From: Olsenella_K sp050953285
Lineage (GTDB): Bacteria; Actinomycetota; Coriobacteriia; Coriobacteriales; Atopobiaceae
NCBI GenBank assembly: GCA_050953285.1
Contig: JBMNMK010000001.1
Coordinates: forward strand, 310,001 to 374,000
Length of the DNA: 64,000 nucleotides
Direction: 5' to 3'
A program made the position numbers and the translations under genes. Numbering within the stretch: position 1 is the stretch's first letter; each line of letters opens with the position of its first letter. Shown here piece by piece: positions 43,699 through 52,382 of the stretch. Below the pieces are notes generated by a model. It saw nothing but the letters and a program-made list of their open reading frames with translations, was not told the origin of the DNA and ran no database searches.

Positions 43699-43776
43699 CT
43701 GCAGTTGATCTTTTCACCCATCAAATAATTTATCAAAAACGGATATCACTGCGGTCGATACTCAGATCAACTGCAG
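43699..43776 (+). promoter_or_regulatory. Leader inverted repeat before the transporter operon
   Basis: CTGCAGTTGATC (43699-43710) and GATCAACTGCAG (43765-43776) are perfect 12-bp inverse complements, 54 nt apart. They lie just downstream of the predicted transcription start and 38 nt before the oppA-like start codon. Each arm also carries a PstI-type CTGCAG palindrome, so the pair could be an RNA stem or a two-site operator. Confidence 0.65.
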
Positions 43777-43814
43777 AAAAACACATGCAAGTTGAGGTTT
43801 TTACGGAGGGTCGG

Positions 43815-45431
43815 ATGAGCAAGTTTCAAACATCAATAACACGTAGAACTATGGTTAAAGGCATGGGGGCATGTGCGGGCGCAAGTGCTATGGCTGCCCT
43901 CTTGGCGGGTTGCGGAGCTTCTCAGGAAACTCAAAGTGATGCAACGCCAGTAGCGACAAGCTCAGATGGAAAGACATTCATCTATGCCATCCCTGCAGAT
44001 CCCATGGTATTCCCTAACCCCATGACATCAGCTGACCGCTATGGCCTTATGACGCTGAAGCTTGTCTACTCACCGCTGTGGCAGTACAACGCAGATGGCG
44101 TTAATTATTTCTTGGCAGACTCCTATGAGATCAGCGATGACTACACAACGCTGACCGTGCACCTGAAGCAAAATGTCAAATGGAACGATGGAGAGCCGTT
44201 CACTGCAGATGATGTAGTGTTCACGTTTGATACGGTCATGACAGATCCTACGGCCAACCAGTACACCAACTTGGTCACGGATGCTGGCAAGACGGTTGTG
44301 ACCAAGGTTGATGATTACACCGTAACCATTGCGTTCCCGACTGCTGCTGCAAACGTGGACGAGCTGGTCAGTGGCTTCTTCATGCTGCCTAAGCACCTCT
44401 ATGAGGGAGTTACGGACTTTGAGAATAACGATGTGAACGAGAAGGGCGTTGGCACTGGCCCCTTCAAGCTGGAGGAGTATAAGACAGGTCAGTACCTGCG
44501 CTTTAGTGCCAACAAGGACTACTTCTTGGGTGCCCCGCAGATTGATGAGGTTGTGTTCCAGATCATCACCAACGAGAACACGACCATGCAGTCCATTCAG
44601 GCCGGCTCGATAAACGCTATGGTTGCTCTGCCTCCTCAGATTCAGGAGATGAACATCGAGGGCAATGGTCTTACCGTACACCCCTATAGTGAAGGTCGCG
44701 TAGGATTCATGGCCATCAACTGCGCACGCGTGAAGGACGAGAACGTACGCAAGGCCATTCTCTTCTCGTTTGACAAGAAAGCAATTGCAGACGCTGCTAT
44801 GTTGTCTGATGAGTACTATGAGCTGGTATATACCTTCCTGCCACCAGAGAACGAGTTCACCGTTACCGATGGTGTCGAGAAGTTTGATCGTGACGTTGAG
44901 AAGTCAAAGCAGCTCTTGGCAGAGGCAGGCGTAGCCAACCCCACCTTTACGCTGGCATATGACTCCGGCAACTCTGCGAGTGAGGCTGAGGCAGTGCTCA
45001 TGCAGGAGCAGGCTGCTGAGGCAGGCATCACCCTTGAGATCCAATCCATTGATCCCAACGCACTCTACGACATTGCCACTGACCCAGACAATGACTATGA
45101 CATGTACTTTGGTGGCTATGTAATGGGCATTGACCCATCGACCTTCTATCCGGAGTTTGGCATCGGCCAAAAGTGGAATTACATGCACTTTGATGAGTCG
45201 TTCCAATATCTTGAGGATCTATGGGCCCAAGGAAACGCTGAGACTGATCATGACAAGCGCAAGGACATCTACGCGGAGCTCCAGAAGCAGATCCAGGAAA
45301 CGGGCAGTTTCTACCCACTTTTTGAAAATAAACGTTTGCTTGTGACTACGCAGAACGTAAAGGACATTGATAAGGCAAAGCTGGTTCCCGTTTATACCTT
45401 TGAGGATATGTCCAAGCTTTCTATGGACTAA
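43815..45431 (+). CDS. Oligopeptide ABC transporter, substrate-binding lipoprotein (family 5)
   Basis: An OppA/DppA-type extracellular receptor of 538 residues. ATG 43815 follows ACGGAGGG. The leader has a twin-arginine motif (TRRTMVKGMG) and a lipobox (LLAGC), so this lipoprotein too is probably Tat-exported. Family 5 marks include SYEISDDYTTLTVHLKQNVKWNDGEPFTADDVVFT (first part only) and GTGPFKLEEYKTGQYLRFSANKD. It heads a five-gene operon. A partial terminator after it would make the binding protein more abundant than the membrane parts. Peptides are the likely ligand; nickel or opine receptors belong to the same family. Confidence 0.9.
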   Translation: MSKFQTSITRRTMVKGMGACAGASAMAALLAGCGASQETQSDATPVATSSDGKTFIYAIPADPMVFPNPMTSADRYGLMTLKLVYSPLWQYNADGVNYFLADSYEISDDYTTLTVHLKQNVKWNDGEPFTADDVVFTFDTVMTDPTANQYTNLVTDAGKTVVTKVDDYTVTIAFPTAAANVDELVSGFFMLPKHLYEGVTDFENNDVNEKGVGTGPFKLEEYKTGQYLRFSANKDYFLGAPQIDEVVFQIITNENTTMQSIQAGSINAMVALPPQIQEMNIEGNGLTVHPYSEGRVGFMAINCARVKDENVRKAILFSFDKKAIADAAMLSDEYYELVYTFLPPENEFTVTDGVEKFDRDVEKSKQLLAEAGVANPTFTLAYDSGNSASEAEAVLMQEQAAEAGITLEIQSIDPNALYDIATDPDNDYDMYFGGYVMGIDPSTFYPEFGIGQKWNYMHFDESFQYLEDLWAQGNAETDHDKRKDIYAELQKQIQETGSFYPLFENKRLLVTTQNVKDIDKAKLVPVYTFEDMSKLSMD

Positions 45432-45439
45432 ACGTGCAT

Positions 45440-45469
45440 GCGGGGTTCCAGTCTGGAGCCCCGCTTTTA
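45440..45469 (+). terminator. Partial terminator between binding-protein and permease genes
   Basis: GCGGGGTTCCAG (45440-45451) is complementary to CTGGAGCCCCGC (45453-45464), with one G-U pair, and TTTTATT follows. It probably reduces read-through into the permease genes. Confidence 0.78.
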
Positions 45470-45513
45470 TTGTGTCTCGCGCTTATAACGCGCGCTAGGA
45501 GGGGGAGAGGAGC

Positions 45514-46470
45514 TTGGCGAAATACATCGCACGCCGCCTGTTGGTGGCAATACCACTCCTGTTAGTTATTACGGTACTGGTTTTCATGTTGATGAAGCTT
45601 GCTCCGTATGATGTGGTCGATACCATGATTGACCCAAAGATGTCTGCGGAGACAATAGCTGCTATCAGGGCAAAGTATGGTCTTGATCAGCCCGTGTATA
45701 GGCAATATCTATCGTGGCTGGGTGGCATATTGCAGGGTGACTTTGGCTATTCTATCGCCACCAAGCAGGCCATTTCTCAGCAGCTTTCGGTCAGGATTCC
45801 GGCGACGATCATGCTCGTGTTGCCATCCTACCTGGTGTCATATGTCCTGGCTATCGTATTGGGCCTCGTTGCAGGATCGCATCACAATAGCCACGCTGAC
45901 CACGTTATAGATGGCATTGCGTCTGTGTTGATTGCCGTGCCTACTTTTTGGCTCGCTATGCTTTTGATCTTTATTTTTGGTTATACGCTGCGCGTGTTGC
46001 CCATCTCTGGCATGTCCACGGTAGGTGATGGATCTGCTGGTGATATTGCTGTGCACTACGTCTTGCCGTTCGTCACGCTGGTCATAGCATTTTTGCCAGA
46101 TAATCTTCGTTATGTCAGGTCGTCGACCATTACACAGATGTCGCAGGATTATGTGACGGTGCAGGATTCGTTTGGCGCCTCACGCTCTGAGATTTTGTTC
46201 AAGCACGTATGCCGCAACATCTTAGGCCCCATTTTGACCAAGCTGGGTATGGCATTGCCCATGCTTGTGACCGGTGCGGTTATTACTGAATCGATCTTCT
46301 CGTGGCCAGGTGTAGGCCCCTACTTCATGACGGCAATCAAATCCATGGATTACCCTGTGGTCATGGCTATACTTATCCTTTCATCAACGCTGGTCATCCT
46401 GGGCAATCTCCTGGCAGACATCCTAAATGCGCTTGCTGATCCACGCATACGTGAGGGGGTGAGCGTGTAA
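45514..46470 (+). CDS. Oligopeptide ABC transporter, permease (OppB/DppB-like)
   Basis: A 318-residue membrane protein with six likely transmembrane segments. TTG 45514 follows GGGGGAGAGG. N-terminal AKYIARRLLVAIPLLLVITVLVFMLMKLAP-type first helix and the periplasmic-loop QPVYRQYLSWLGGILQGDFG are standard for this family. The ATPase-coupling EAA-like loop is SFGASRSEILFKHVCRN. It pairs with the next permease; their stop and start overlap (TAATGA). Confidence 0.9.
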   Translation: MAKYIARRLLVAIPLLLVITVLVFMLMKLAPYDVVDTMIDPKMSAETIAAIRAKYGLDQPVYRQYLSWLGGILQGDFGYSIATKQAISQQLSVRIPATIMLVLPSYLVSYVLAIVLGLVAGSHHNSHADHVIDGIASVLIAVPTFWLAMLLIFIFGYTLRVLPISGMSTVGDGSAGDIAVHYVLPFVTLVIAFLPDNLRYVRSSTITQMSQDYVTVQDSFGASRSEILFKHVCRNILGPILTKLGMALPMLVTGAVITESIFSWPGVGPYFMTAIKSMDYPVVMAILILSSTLVILGNLLADILNALADPRIREGVSV

Positions 46471-47369
46471 TGACTCAAGAGAATAACGCTCAGCAGAAGA
46501 AAACCAATCGCGGGGTACACGTGCGCAGAGATGCGGCACTTGCTGCCTTTTTGGCTGATAAGTCTGCGGTTGTGATGGTTACGTTGCTTGCAATTATCGT
46601 GATCGCGTGTCTCATTGTGCCTCTCTTGCCCATAGACCCCAATGCAACCAACGTGGCTGTGCGCCTCCAAGGACCTTCGGCACAACATCTGCTTGGTACA
46701 GATCAGCTGGGACGAGATTACCTGGCACGCCTGCTCTACGGTGGACGCGTCTCTTTGGCAGTTGGTGTTTTGGCCATGCTGACCAGCCTTTGCATAGGTA
46801 TTGCGCTTGGCAGCATTGCCGGCTTGGTTGGCGGGATTGTCGATAGCCTGCTCATGAGAATCGTTGATGTTTTGTCCAGTGTCCCTTGGCTGGTCTTGGT
46901 CACCGTCGTGAGCATTTTCTTGAAGCCAGGCCTTGGTTCAATCGTTATTGTGATTGGCCTGTTCAGCTGGATGGATATTGCTCGTCTGGTCAGGACGGAA
47001 GCTCAAACAATCAAGGGGAGAGATTTCGTCCAGTACGCAGAGCTCTGCGGTGTACCTGTCTGGCGCAATATTTTCTCGCACATCATTCCTGCTGCATTGC
47101 CGACCATCATTACTGCGTCGACCTCGTCGTTGGCCGGCGCAATCATGACTGAGTCCTCACTGTCGTTCTTGGGCGTTGGCATACAGCAGCCCATGAGTTC
47201 GTGGGGATCAATGTTGCAGACCGCGCAGCAGTTTATGCAGAACAATATTTGGATGGCGCTGCTGCCTGGCCTGTTGATCCTCATTGTCATTTTTGCCTGC
47301 AACAAGGTAGGCAATGTACTGCGCGTGTTTGCTGACCCGCAGGTGATGAGTGGGGAGGCAGTTAACTAA
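46470..47369 (+). CDS. Oligopeptide ABC transporter, permease (OppC/DppC-like)
   Basis: A 299-residue inner-membrane partner of the preceding permease. The conserved segment HLLGTDQLGRDYLARLLYGG (about residues 69-88) is diagnostic of OppC/DppC. The coupling loop reads ELCGVPVWRNIFSHIIPA, and ESSLSFLGVGIQQPMSSWG follows. ATG 46470 overlaps the upstream stop. Confidence 0.91.
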   Translation: MTQENNAQQKKTNRGVHVRRDAALAAFLADKSAVVMVTLLAIIVIACLIVPLLPIDPNATNVAVRLQGPSAQHLLGTDQLGRDYLARLLYGGRVSLAVGVLAMLTSLCIGIALGSIAGLVGGIVDSLLMRIVDVLSSVPWLVLVTVVSIFLKPGLGSIVIVIGLFSWMDIARLVRTEAQTIKGRDFVQYAELCGVPVWRNIFSHIIPAALPTIITASTSSLAGAIMTESSLSFLGVGIQQPMSSWGSMLQTAQQFMQNNIWMALLPGLLILIVIFACNKVGNVLRVFADPQVMSGEAVN

Positions 47370-47370
47370 C

Positions 47371-48393
47371 ATGGAGGTTCAAGTTCCCACAATGCAATCT
47401 CAAGAAGATGCACTGCTTGAGGTACGTGGTCTCAAGACGACGTTTAAGACGCGCACGGGTGCTGTTGAGGCGGTACGAGATTTAGATTTAACCCTCTATA
47501 GAGGCGAGATCCTTGCTGTTGTTGGTGAATCAGGGAGCGGCAAGAGTGTGGGCATGAAATCAATCATGGGGATTACGCCCAAGAATGCCCAAGTTGAGGC
47601 TGAAGTGCTTTCGTTCAATCACAAAGACATGCTTGTCATGTCTGATGAGGAGCGCCGCGCTATGCGTGGGGCTAAGATCGCTATGATCTCCCAAGATCCT
47701 ATGACGAGCTTAGATCCCGTTAAAACCATAGGAAGTCACCTCTTTGAAGTGCTCAAGCGGCATCGGAATCTCGAGGGTGAGAAAGCTCACCACGAAGCCA
47801 TAAAGATGCTGGATACGGTAGGTATTCCCTCACCGGAGCGGCGGCTCACCCAGTATCCACAGGAGTTCTCCGGTGGCATGCGCCAGCGTGTGCTCATTGC
47901 GATGGCGCTCTGCTGTGAGCCTGACTTACTCATAGCCGATGAGCCTACCACGGCGCTCGACGTAACAATCCAAGCACAGATCTTAGAGCTGTTGCAGGAA
48001 ATCCGTGACACACGAGGCATGAGCATCATCCTTATCACGCACGACTTGGGCGTGGTTGCCTCCCTGTGCGACAGGGTGGTAGTCATGTATGGCGGCATGG
48101 AGCTTGAGGAGGGGACGGTCGAGGACATCTTTTATCGCCCACAGCATCCCTACACGAGGGCACTTCTGCGGGCAATACCGAGTCCTCAGCATGAGGGTGA
48201 GCGGCTGGAGTCTATCCCGGGCACCGCTGCATCACTTATCGACCCTCCCAAGGAGTGCCCCTTTGCACAGCGCTGCAACTTTAGCTGCGACGCGTGTCGC
48301 CAAGGCATACCTCACCTGCAATCGTTGTCGAGCAAACGAGCTTCTCGCTGCATTTTTACGAGTGATCAGCTGGATAAGATGGAGGTGGAGTAA
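47371..48393 (+). CDS. Oligopeptide ABC transporter, ATPase (OppD/DppD-like)
   Basis: A 340-residue nucleotide-binding subunit. ATG 47371 is 1 nt after the oppC-like stop, with GGGGAGG upstream. Walker A is VGESGSGKSVG (about residues 54-64), the signature FSGGMRQRVLIAMAL, Walker B LLIADEPTTALD. The C-terminal oligopeptide-transporter region has the cysteine set CPFAQRCNFSCDAC, which is an iron-sulfur cluster site in related DppD proteins. The stop overlaps the next gene (TAATG). Confidence 0.92.
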   Translation: MEVQVPTMQSQEDALLEVRGLKTTFKTRTGAVEAVRDLDLTLYRGEILAVVGESGSGKSVGMKSIMGITPKNAQVEAEVLSFNHKDMLVMSDEERRAMRGAKIAMISQDPMTSLDPVKTIGSHLFEVLKRHRNLEGEKAHHEAIKMLDTVGIPSPERRLTQYPQEFSGGMRQRVLIAMALCCEPDLLIADEPTTALDVTIQAQILELLQEIRDTRGMSIILITHDLGVVASLCDRVVVMYGGMELEEGTVEDIFYRPQHPYTRALLRAIPSPQHEGERLESIPGTAASLIDPPKECPFAQRCNFSCDACRQGIPHLQSLSSKRASRCIFTSDQLDKMEVE

Positions 48394-49421
48394 TGGCGGA
48401 ATTGTCGGGCGATAAAACCATGGATGCTGTGAAGCAGACGTCAGACGGATCGGCTGATGTCTTGCTTGAGGCAGATCATGTGGAGAAGCACTTCCCCATC
48501 AAGTCCTTTTTTGGCACCGCAAAGCATGTCGTTAAGGCAGTCGACGGCGTCAGCTTTAACATCTTGCGAGGAGAGACGTTTGGTCTTGTCGGTGAAAGTG
48601 GCTGCGGCAAGTCGACGCTGGGTAGAACCCTTATCAGGATGTATTCGCCCACCGGAGGAAGCATCCGCTTTGCGGGAAAAGACATCACGTCTGCTTCTGG
48701 AGCAGAGCTGGTCAAGATCCATGCAAAGATGCAGATAGTGTTCCAAGACCCCTATCTTTCCTTGGACCCACATCACACGGTGCGAGAGATCATTGCAGAG
48801 CCGCTGCGCTCATGTCTGCATGTAAAGCCTGATGAGGTTGATGACCGTGTAGCAGAGATGCTTGAGAAGGTGAGCCTGAGACACGATGATATGTACAAGT
48901 TTGCTTATGAGTTCTCAGGTGGGCAGCGCCAGCGTATTGGTATAGCGCGTGCTCTCTCGGTGCGGCCGGACTTCATTCTCTGCGATGAGCCCATCTCTGC
49001 TCTGGATGTTTCAATCCAAGCTCAGGTGGTTAATATGCTTGATGACCTGCAGTCTGAGTTCGGCCTCACCTATCTTTTTGTGGCGCATGACCTCTCAATG
49101 GTGCACCATATCTCTTCGCGCATTGCGGTTATGTACTTAGGTCGCATCGTTGAGTTGGCTTCAGCCGATGAGCTCTATCGCAACCCGTGCCATCCCTACA
49201 CACGGGCACTCCTGTCAGCAATTCCCATTGCAGACCCACGAGAAGCGCGTAAGGTCAAACGGCAAGAACTCATAGGAGATCTCCCCAGTCCTCTGGATAT
49301 TCCCACGGGGTGCAGGTTTAGGACACGTTGCCCCTTTGCGCGCCCAGAATGCGCGTCAGTTGCAGAAGACCTTGAGGAGATAAGTCCTCAGCATTTCTGC
49401 GCATGTCCGTTCTGTCAGTAG
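48393..49421 (+). CDS. Oligopeptide ABC transporter, ATPase (OppF/DppF-like)
   Basis: The second ATPase, 342 residues. Walker A is VGESGCGKSTLGRTLIRM (about residues 65-82), signature FSGGQRQRIGIARAL, Walker B ILCDEPISALD. The C-terminus carries the cysteine motif CRFRTRCPFARPEC and a second pair, HFCACPFC. It ends the operon; a terminator follows. Confidence 0.92.
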   Translation: MAELSGDKTMDAVKQTSDGSADVLLEADHVEKHFPIKSFFGTAKHVVKAVDGVSFNILRGETFGLVGESGCGKSTLGRTLIRMYSPTGGSIRFAGKDITSASGAELVKIHAKMQIVFQDPYLSLDPHHTVREIIAEPLRSCLHVKPDEVDDRVAEMLEKVSLRHDDMYKFAYEFSGGQRQRIGIARALSVRPDFILCDEPISALDVSIQAQVVNMLDDLQSEFGLTYLFVAHDLSMVHHISSRIAVMYLGRIVELASADELYRNPCHPYTRALLSAIPIADPREARKVKRQELIGDLPSPLDIPTGCRFRTRCPFARPECASVAEDLEEISPQHFCACPFCQ

Positions 49422-49442
49422 TAAGATTGCATCAGGACAGCA

Positions 49443-49480
49443 AGGCCAGCCTGGCTACACCATGGCTGGCTTTGTCTTTT
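49443..49480 (+). terminator. Terminator after the transporter operon
   Basis: GCCAGCC (49445-49451) pairs with GGCTGGC (49464-49470), followed by TTTGTCTTTT. It lies in the convergent gap to the GGDEF/EAL gene. Confidence 0.7.
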
Positions 49481-49520
49481 CTTGCCCAACAGGCGCCATT
49501 GCGCCCGCCAACGAGAGCCC

Positions 49521-52226
49521 CTAGCGCCCGTCCTCATCGTGCATGATCTCTTTGTTCTTATACATCAGGTGATCTGCGGCATCCAGAAGATCGGCCAGAC
49601 TGGTGATGGGTGTTGTCTCGACGGCAAGGCCCAGCGCAATGTCGACACCGCGGTTCAAGAAAGCGTTTTGCGCAAAGAGGAAGATCTCGTTGGGGTCATC
49701 GTCGGGCTCAAGCTCAAACGCAATGGCAAACTCGTCCCCACCTAACCTAAAGACGCGCTCAGGGCTGGCAAGTTCCAGCATGACACTGGCGGTATGTTTG
49801 ATAACCCTATCGCCCGCATCATGGCCCAAGCTGTCGTTGATATCCTTGAGGCGGTTGATGTCGCAGTAGATCAGTGCCAGGCGCAGCCCCGCTGGCAGGT
49901 CTGCCACATATGCGCCCAGTCCTCGCCTGTTCAGAGTGTCGGTGAGCTCATCTCTCATGCTCAGGCTCTGCAGGTTGGACAAGATGTCCCGGTTGCGGAT
50001 CATCACGGCCGCAAATTGAGACATAGTCAACGCAGACATGGACACGGGTTCAAAGAGCTCATCTGCAATGTTTTCAATGCCCAGATAGCCCAAGCGCTTA
50101 CCCGCAATCTCAAGCGGGGAGAGGATGATGCTTTTAGCACCTCTGCCTTGAAGCTTTGCGCGGGTGTCTTGATCAAGCTCATCAGATTCAGAAAGATCCG
50201 GGATGCCAAGCACCCTTACAGCGTCAAATGTTTGAGAAAAGCGCTGGTACTGGTCTATACGAATCTGCTCGAGAGGATTCTTGGAATGCTCGACGCCATC
50301 CGCCACCCACTCGTGCGTGCGCCTGATGAGCCCGTGTGAAATCTCAACAATGTATGTTCTGTCTGCGCCGACAGCATGGCCCACGTCGTTTAAGAACGCA
50401 TCCAGCTGCTCGCTGGGGTCATCAGATCTCAGCGCGTGCATGAGCATGCTGGAAAGCGACGCGTCGTCCCAGCGCGCCACGCGTCCCCAGTTTGCGTTGG
50501 AATCCAACCTATGTGCAGAGTAGACCTCACGGCCTCCGTCGTACAGCGCGTGTTGCGGCTCTAGTGTTAGCAGCCTAAAGCTGCCCGTATCTGCAATCAG
50601 ACGGCCAGCTATCACCAGCTGGTGCTTATCGAGCGCCAGCCTAAAGACCGCGCGCTCTCCTGTGAGCGCGGCATCGTTGATCCTCATCTGAATACTCTTG
50701 CGCCCGAGCGCTGTCATGCTTTTGCTCAGCTCAGACACGATGCTTTTATCGTCTTTGCCCAGGTCAGAAACAGCGTGCGAGAAACTCTGGTTGGCAGCAA
50801 GCAAACTCAGCGAACCCGCGGTGTCTGCCACCAGTGCAAGCGGGCGCGTCGATGTCATGTCTATGCTGGTCGTAGCGTCAAATGCGTGTTTTTCCTCGGC
50901 CGTCTCGGGTACAATGCCGTGTGCGCAGCAGCTCTTGATTGCCTCAGAGAGATTGTCCGCCCTGCCAAAATAGAAGCTTTGGATGTACTCGCATCCAATG
51001 GAGCGCAAAAAGGCAAGCTGCTCTTCGGTCTCTGCACCCTCAGCCAGCGTGTGCATGCCCAGCTTACGGGCGGTGCTCACCAGACCAGACACCACAGAAT
51101 GCGCGCGCTCGCCCATGTTGTGCATAAGCGACGCATCAATCTTGCAACCGTTAAACGGGATGTCGGACAGCAGCGACAAAGACGAGTAACCGCTGCCAAG
51201 ATCATCTACCCAAACCTCATGGCCTGCCTTCTGCAGGTGTGAAACCGCCTCTTTCATGGCCAACTCACTGCTCATTATGGCGGACTCAGTGATTTCAATT
51301 TTGATGAGGTTGCGCGGTATCTGATGCGCCTCCATGAGCTCGTCAATGACCGCGATGGGGTCATGATCATCAAAGTCAACCCGCGAGAGATTGAAGCTCA
51401 CCGGCATGCAGTCGCAGCCCTGGGCAAGAAGTTTGCCCAAGTCATGGCAGACCGTCCGCAGGACAAAGGTGTCCACTTTGTTGACGCTATGCGTGCGCTC
51501 CAGCAGCGGGATAAAGCGCGCGGGAGAAATTCTGCCGTAGCGCGCATCATTCCAGCGTGCCAGCGCCTCAAAGCCGCAGAGCTTCTTGGTGAGCGAGCGC
51601 ACAACAGGCTGGTAGTGAACGCAGATGTCGCCCTCTTCAATGGCCCTATCCACGTTGGCCACAATGTAGGCGTCAAGCTCGAGCTCTTCCAAAAGGCCAT
51701 CTCTGTAGGTAAAGATAGTGAGGTTGTCGCGCTGACGTATGGAGTCGCACGCCAGCTTGGCCTCGTCGACCAGCATCTGCGCAGAGATTTCATCGCTGGG
51801 CGAGAAAACCCTCACGCCGGCCTTCAGCCTGAGCTCACGGCTGGGATCCAACTGCGGCAGCGCCTTGCGTATACGGTTGATGGCACCAGAAATGTTCTTC
51901 TCGCCTGTAAGCACGCAAAAGTGATCCTGTCCCATGCGCGCAAGGTCGGCGTCTGGAAACTGCTTCTGCAGGAGCTTGGCCATGCCCCGCAGCAGCTCAT
52001 CGCCCGCCTCGGAGCCGTAGTGGATGTTGAACAGGGTAAAGTTCACCAGGTTGAGGTAGATGACGCGCCACTCCTGCGCGCACCCGCTGGGCGGCGCGCT
52101 CTTGTCGTCTGTTGCGAGTTTGGCTGAAATGAGGTTGAGAAAGCCGTTGCGGGAGATGAGGCCCGTGAGTGCATCGATGCTTTCAGATTTCAACTTGTTC
52201 TCCAGTGCAGACGAGTCAGGCTCCAC
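49521..52226 (-). CDS. Multidomain c-di-GMP signalling protein (degenerate GGDEF - EAL - GAF-like - GGDEF)
   Basis: A soluble 901-residue protein. GTG 52226 is chosen because AAAGGAG lies 9 nt upstream; the frame is open to 52316. Order: a GGDEF-like fold (~residues 10-170) whose motif is GQDHF, so inactive; an EAL phosphodiesterase domain (~190-430) with EALARW, FNLSRVDF, EITESA, DDLGSGYSS, a Lys in CKID and EGAETEEQ, so most catalytic residues are kept; a PAS-like and a GAF-like region (~450-740); and a C-terminal GGDEF domain (~750-890) with an intact RLGGDEF but no obvious RxxD inhibitory site. It could both make and break c-di-GMP. No membrane segment is visible. It is divergent from the type IV pilus operon 157 nt away. 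Confidence 0.85.
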   Translation of the reverse strand: MEPDSSALENKLKSESIDALTGLISRNGFLNLISAKLATDDKSAPPSGCAQEWRVIYLNLVNFTLFNIHYGSEAGDELLRGMAKLLQKQFPDADLARMGQDHFCVLTGEKNISGAINRIRKALPQLDPSRELRLKAGVRVFSPSDEISAQMLVDEAKLACDSIRQRDNLTIFTYRDGLLEELELDAYIVANVDRAIEEGDICVHYQPVVRSLTKKLCGFEALARWNDARYGRISPARFIPLLERTHSVNKVDTFVLRTVCHDLGKLLAQGCDCMPVSFNLSRVDFDDHDPIAVIDELMEAHQIPRNLIKIEITESAIMSSELAMKEAVSHLQKAGHEVWVDDLGSGYSSLSLLSDIPFNGCKIDASLMHNMGERAHSVVSGLVSTARKLGMHTLAEGAETEEQLAFLRSIGCEYIQSFYFGRADNLSEAIKSCCAHGIVPETAEEKHAFDATTSIDMTSTRPLALVADTAGSLSLLAANQSFSHAVSDLGKDDKSIVSELSKSMTALGRKSIQMRINDAALTGERAVFRLALDKHQLVIAGRLIADTGSFRLLTLEPQHALYDGGREVYSAHRLDSNANWGRVARWDDASLSSMLMHALRSDDPSEQLDAFLNDVGHAVGADRTYIVEISHGLIRRTHEWVADGVEHSKNPLEQIRIDQYQRFSQTFDAVRVLGIPDLSESDELDQDTRAKLQGRGAKSIILSPLEIAGKRLGYLGIENIADELFEPVSMSALTMSQFAAVMIRNRDILSNLQSLSMRDELTDTLNRRGLGAYVADLPAGLRLALIYCDINRLKDINDSLGHDAGDRVIKHTASVMLELASPERVFRLGGDEFAIAFELEPDDDPNEIFLFAQNAFLNRGVDIALGLAVETTPITSLADLLDAADHLMYKNKEIMHDEDGR

Positions 52227-52302
52227 GCGAAATCTCTCCTTTGAACAGGCGGGTGGCTCGTTATGCCCGCTCCATTGGTATGGTGAAGGATATAACTTTT
52301 CA

Positions 52303-52337
52303 TACCTTATGGCCAACAGTGTGTTAACGTCATAAGG
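52303..52337. promoter_or_regulatory. Inverted repeat in the GGDEF/EAL - pilus divergent region
   Basis: CCTTATG (52303-52309) and CATAAGG (52331-52337) are inverse complements 21 nt apart, in the only gap (52227-52382) that can hold the promoters for both the signalling gene and the pilus operon. No convincing -35/-10 pair was found on either strand. Confidence 0.4.
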
Positions 52338-52382
52338 CTATTCAACCTGATTGATGGATGTCTCCCACAGAAGGGGAAACCC

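Noticed and set aside
43699..43776. T-box or known riboswitch before the transporter operon
   Set aside because: No T-box bulge sequence or recognised aptamer consensus is visible; only the outer stem is clear.
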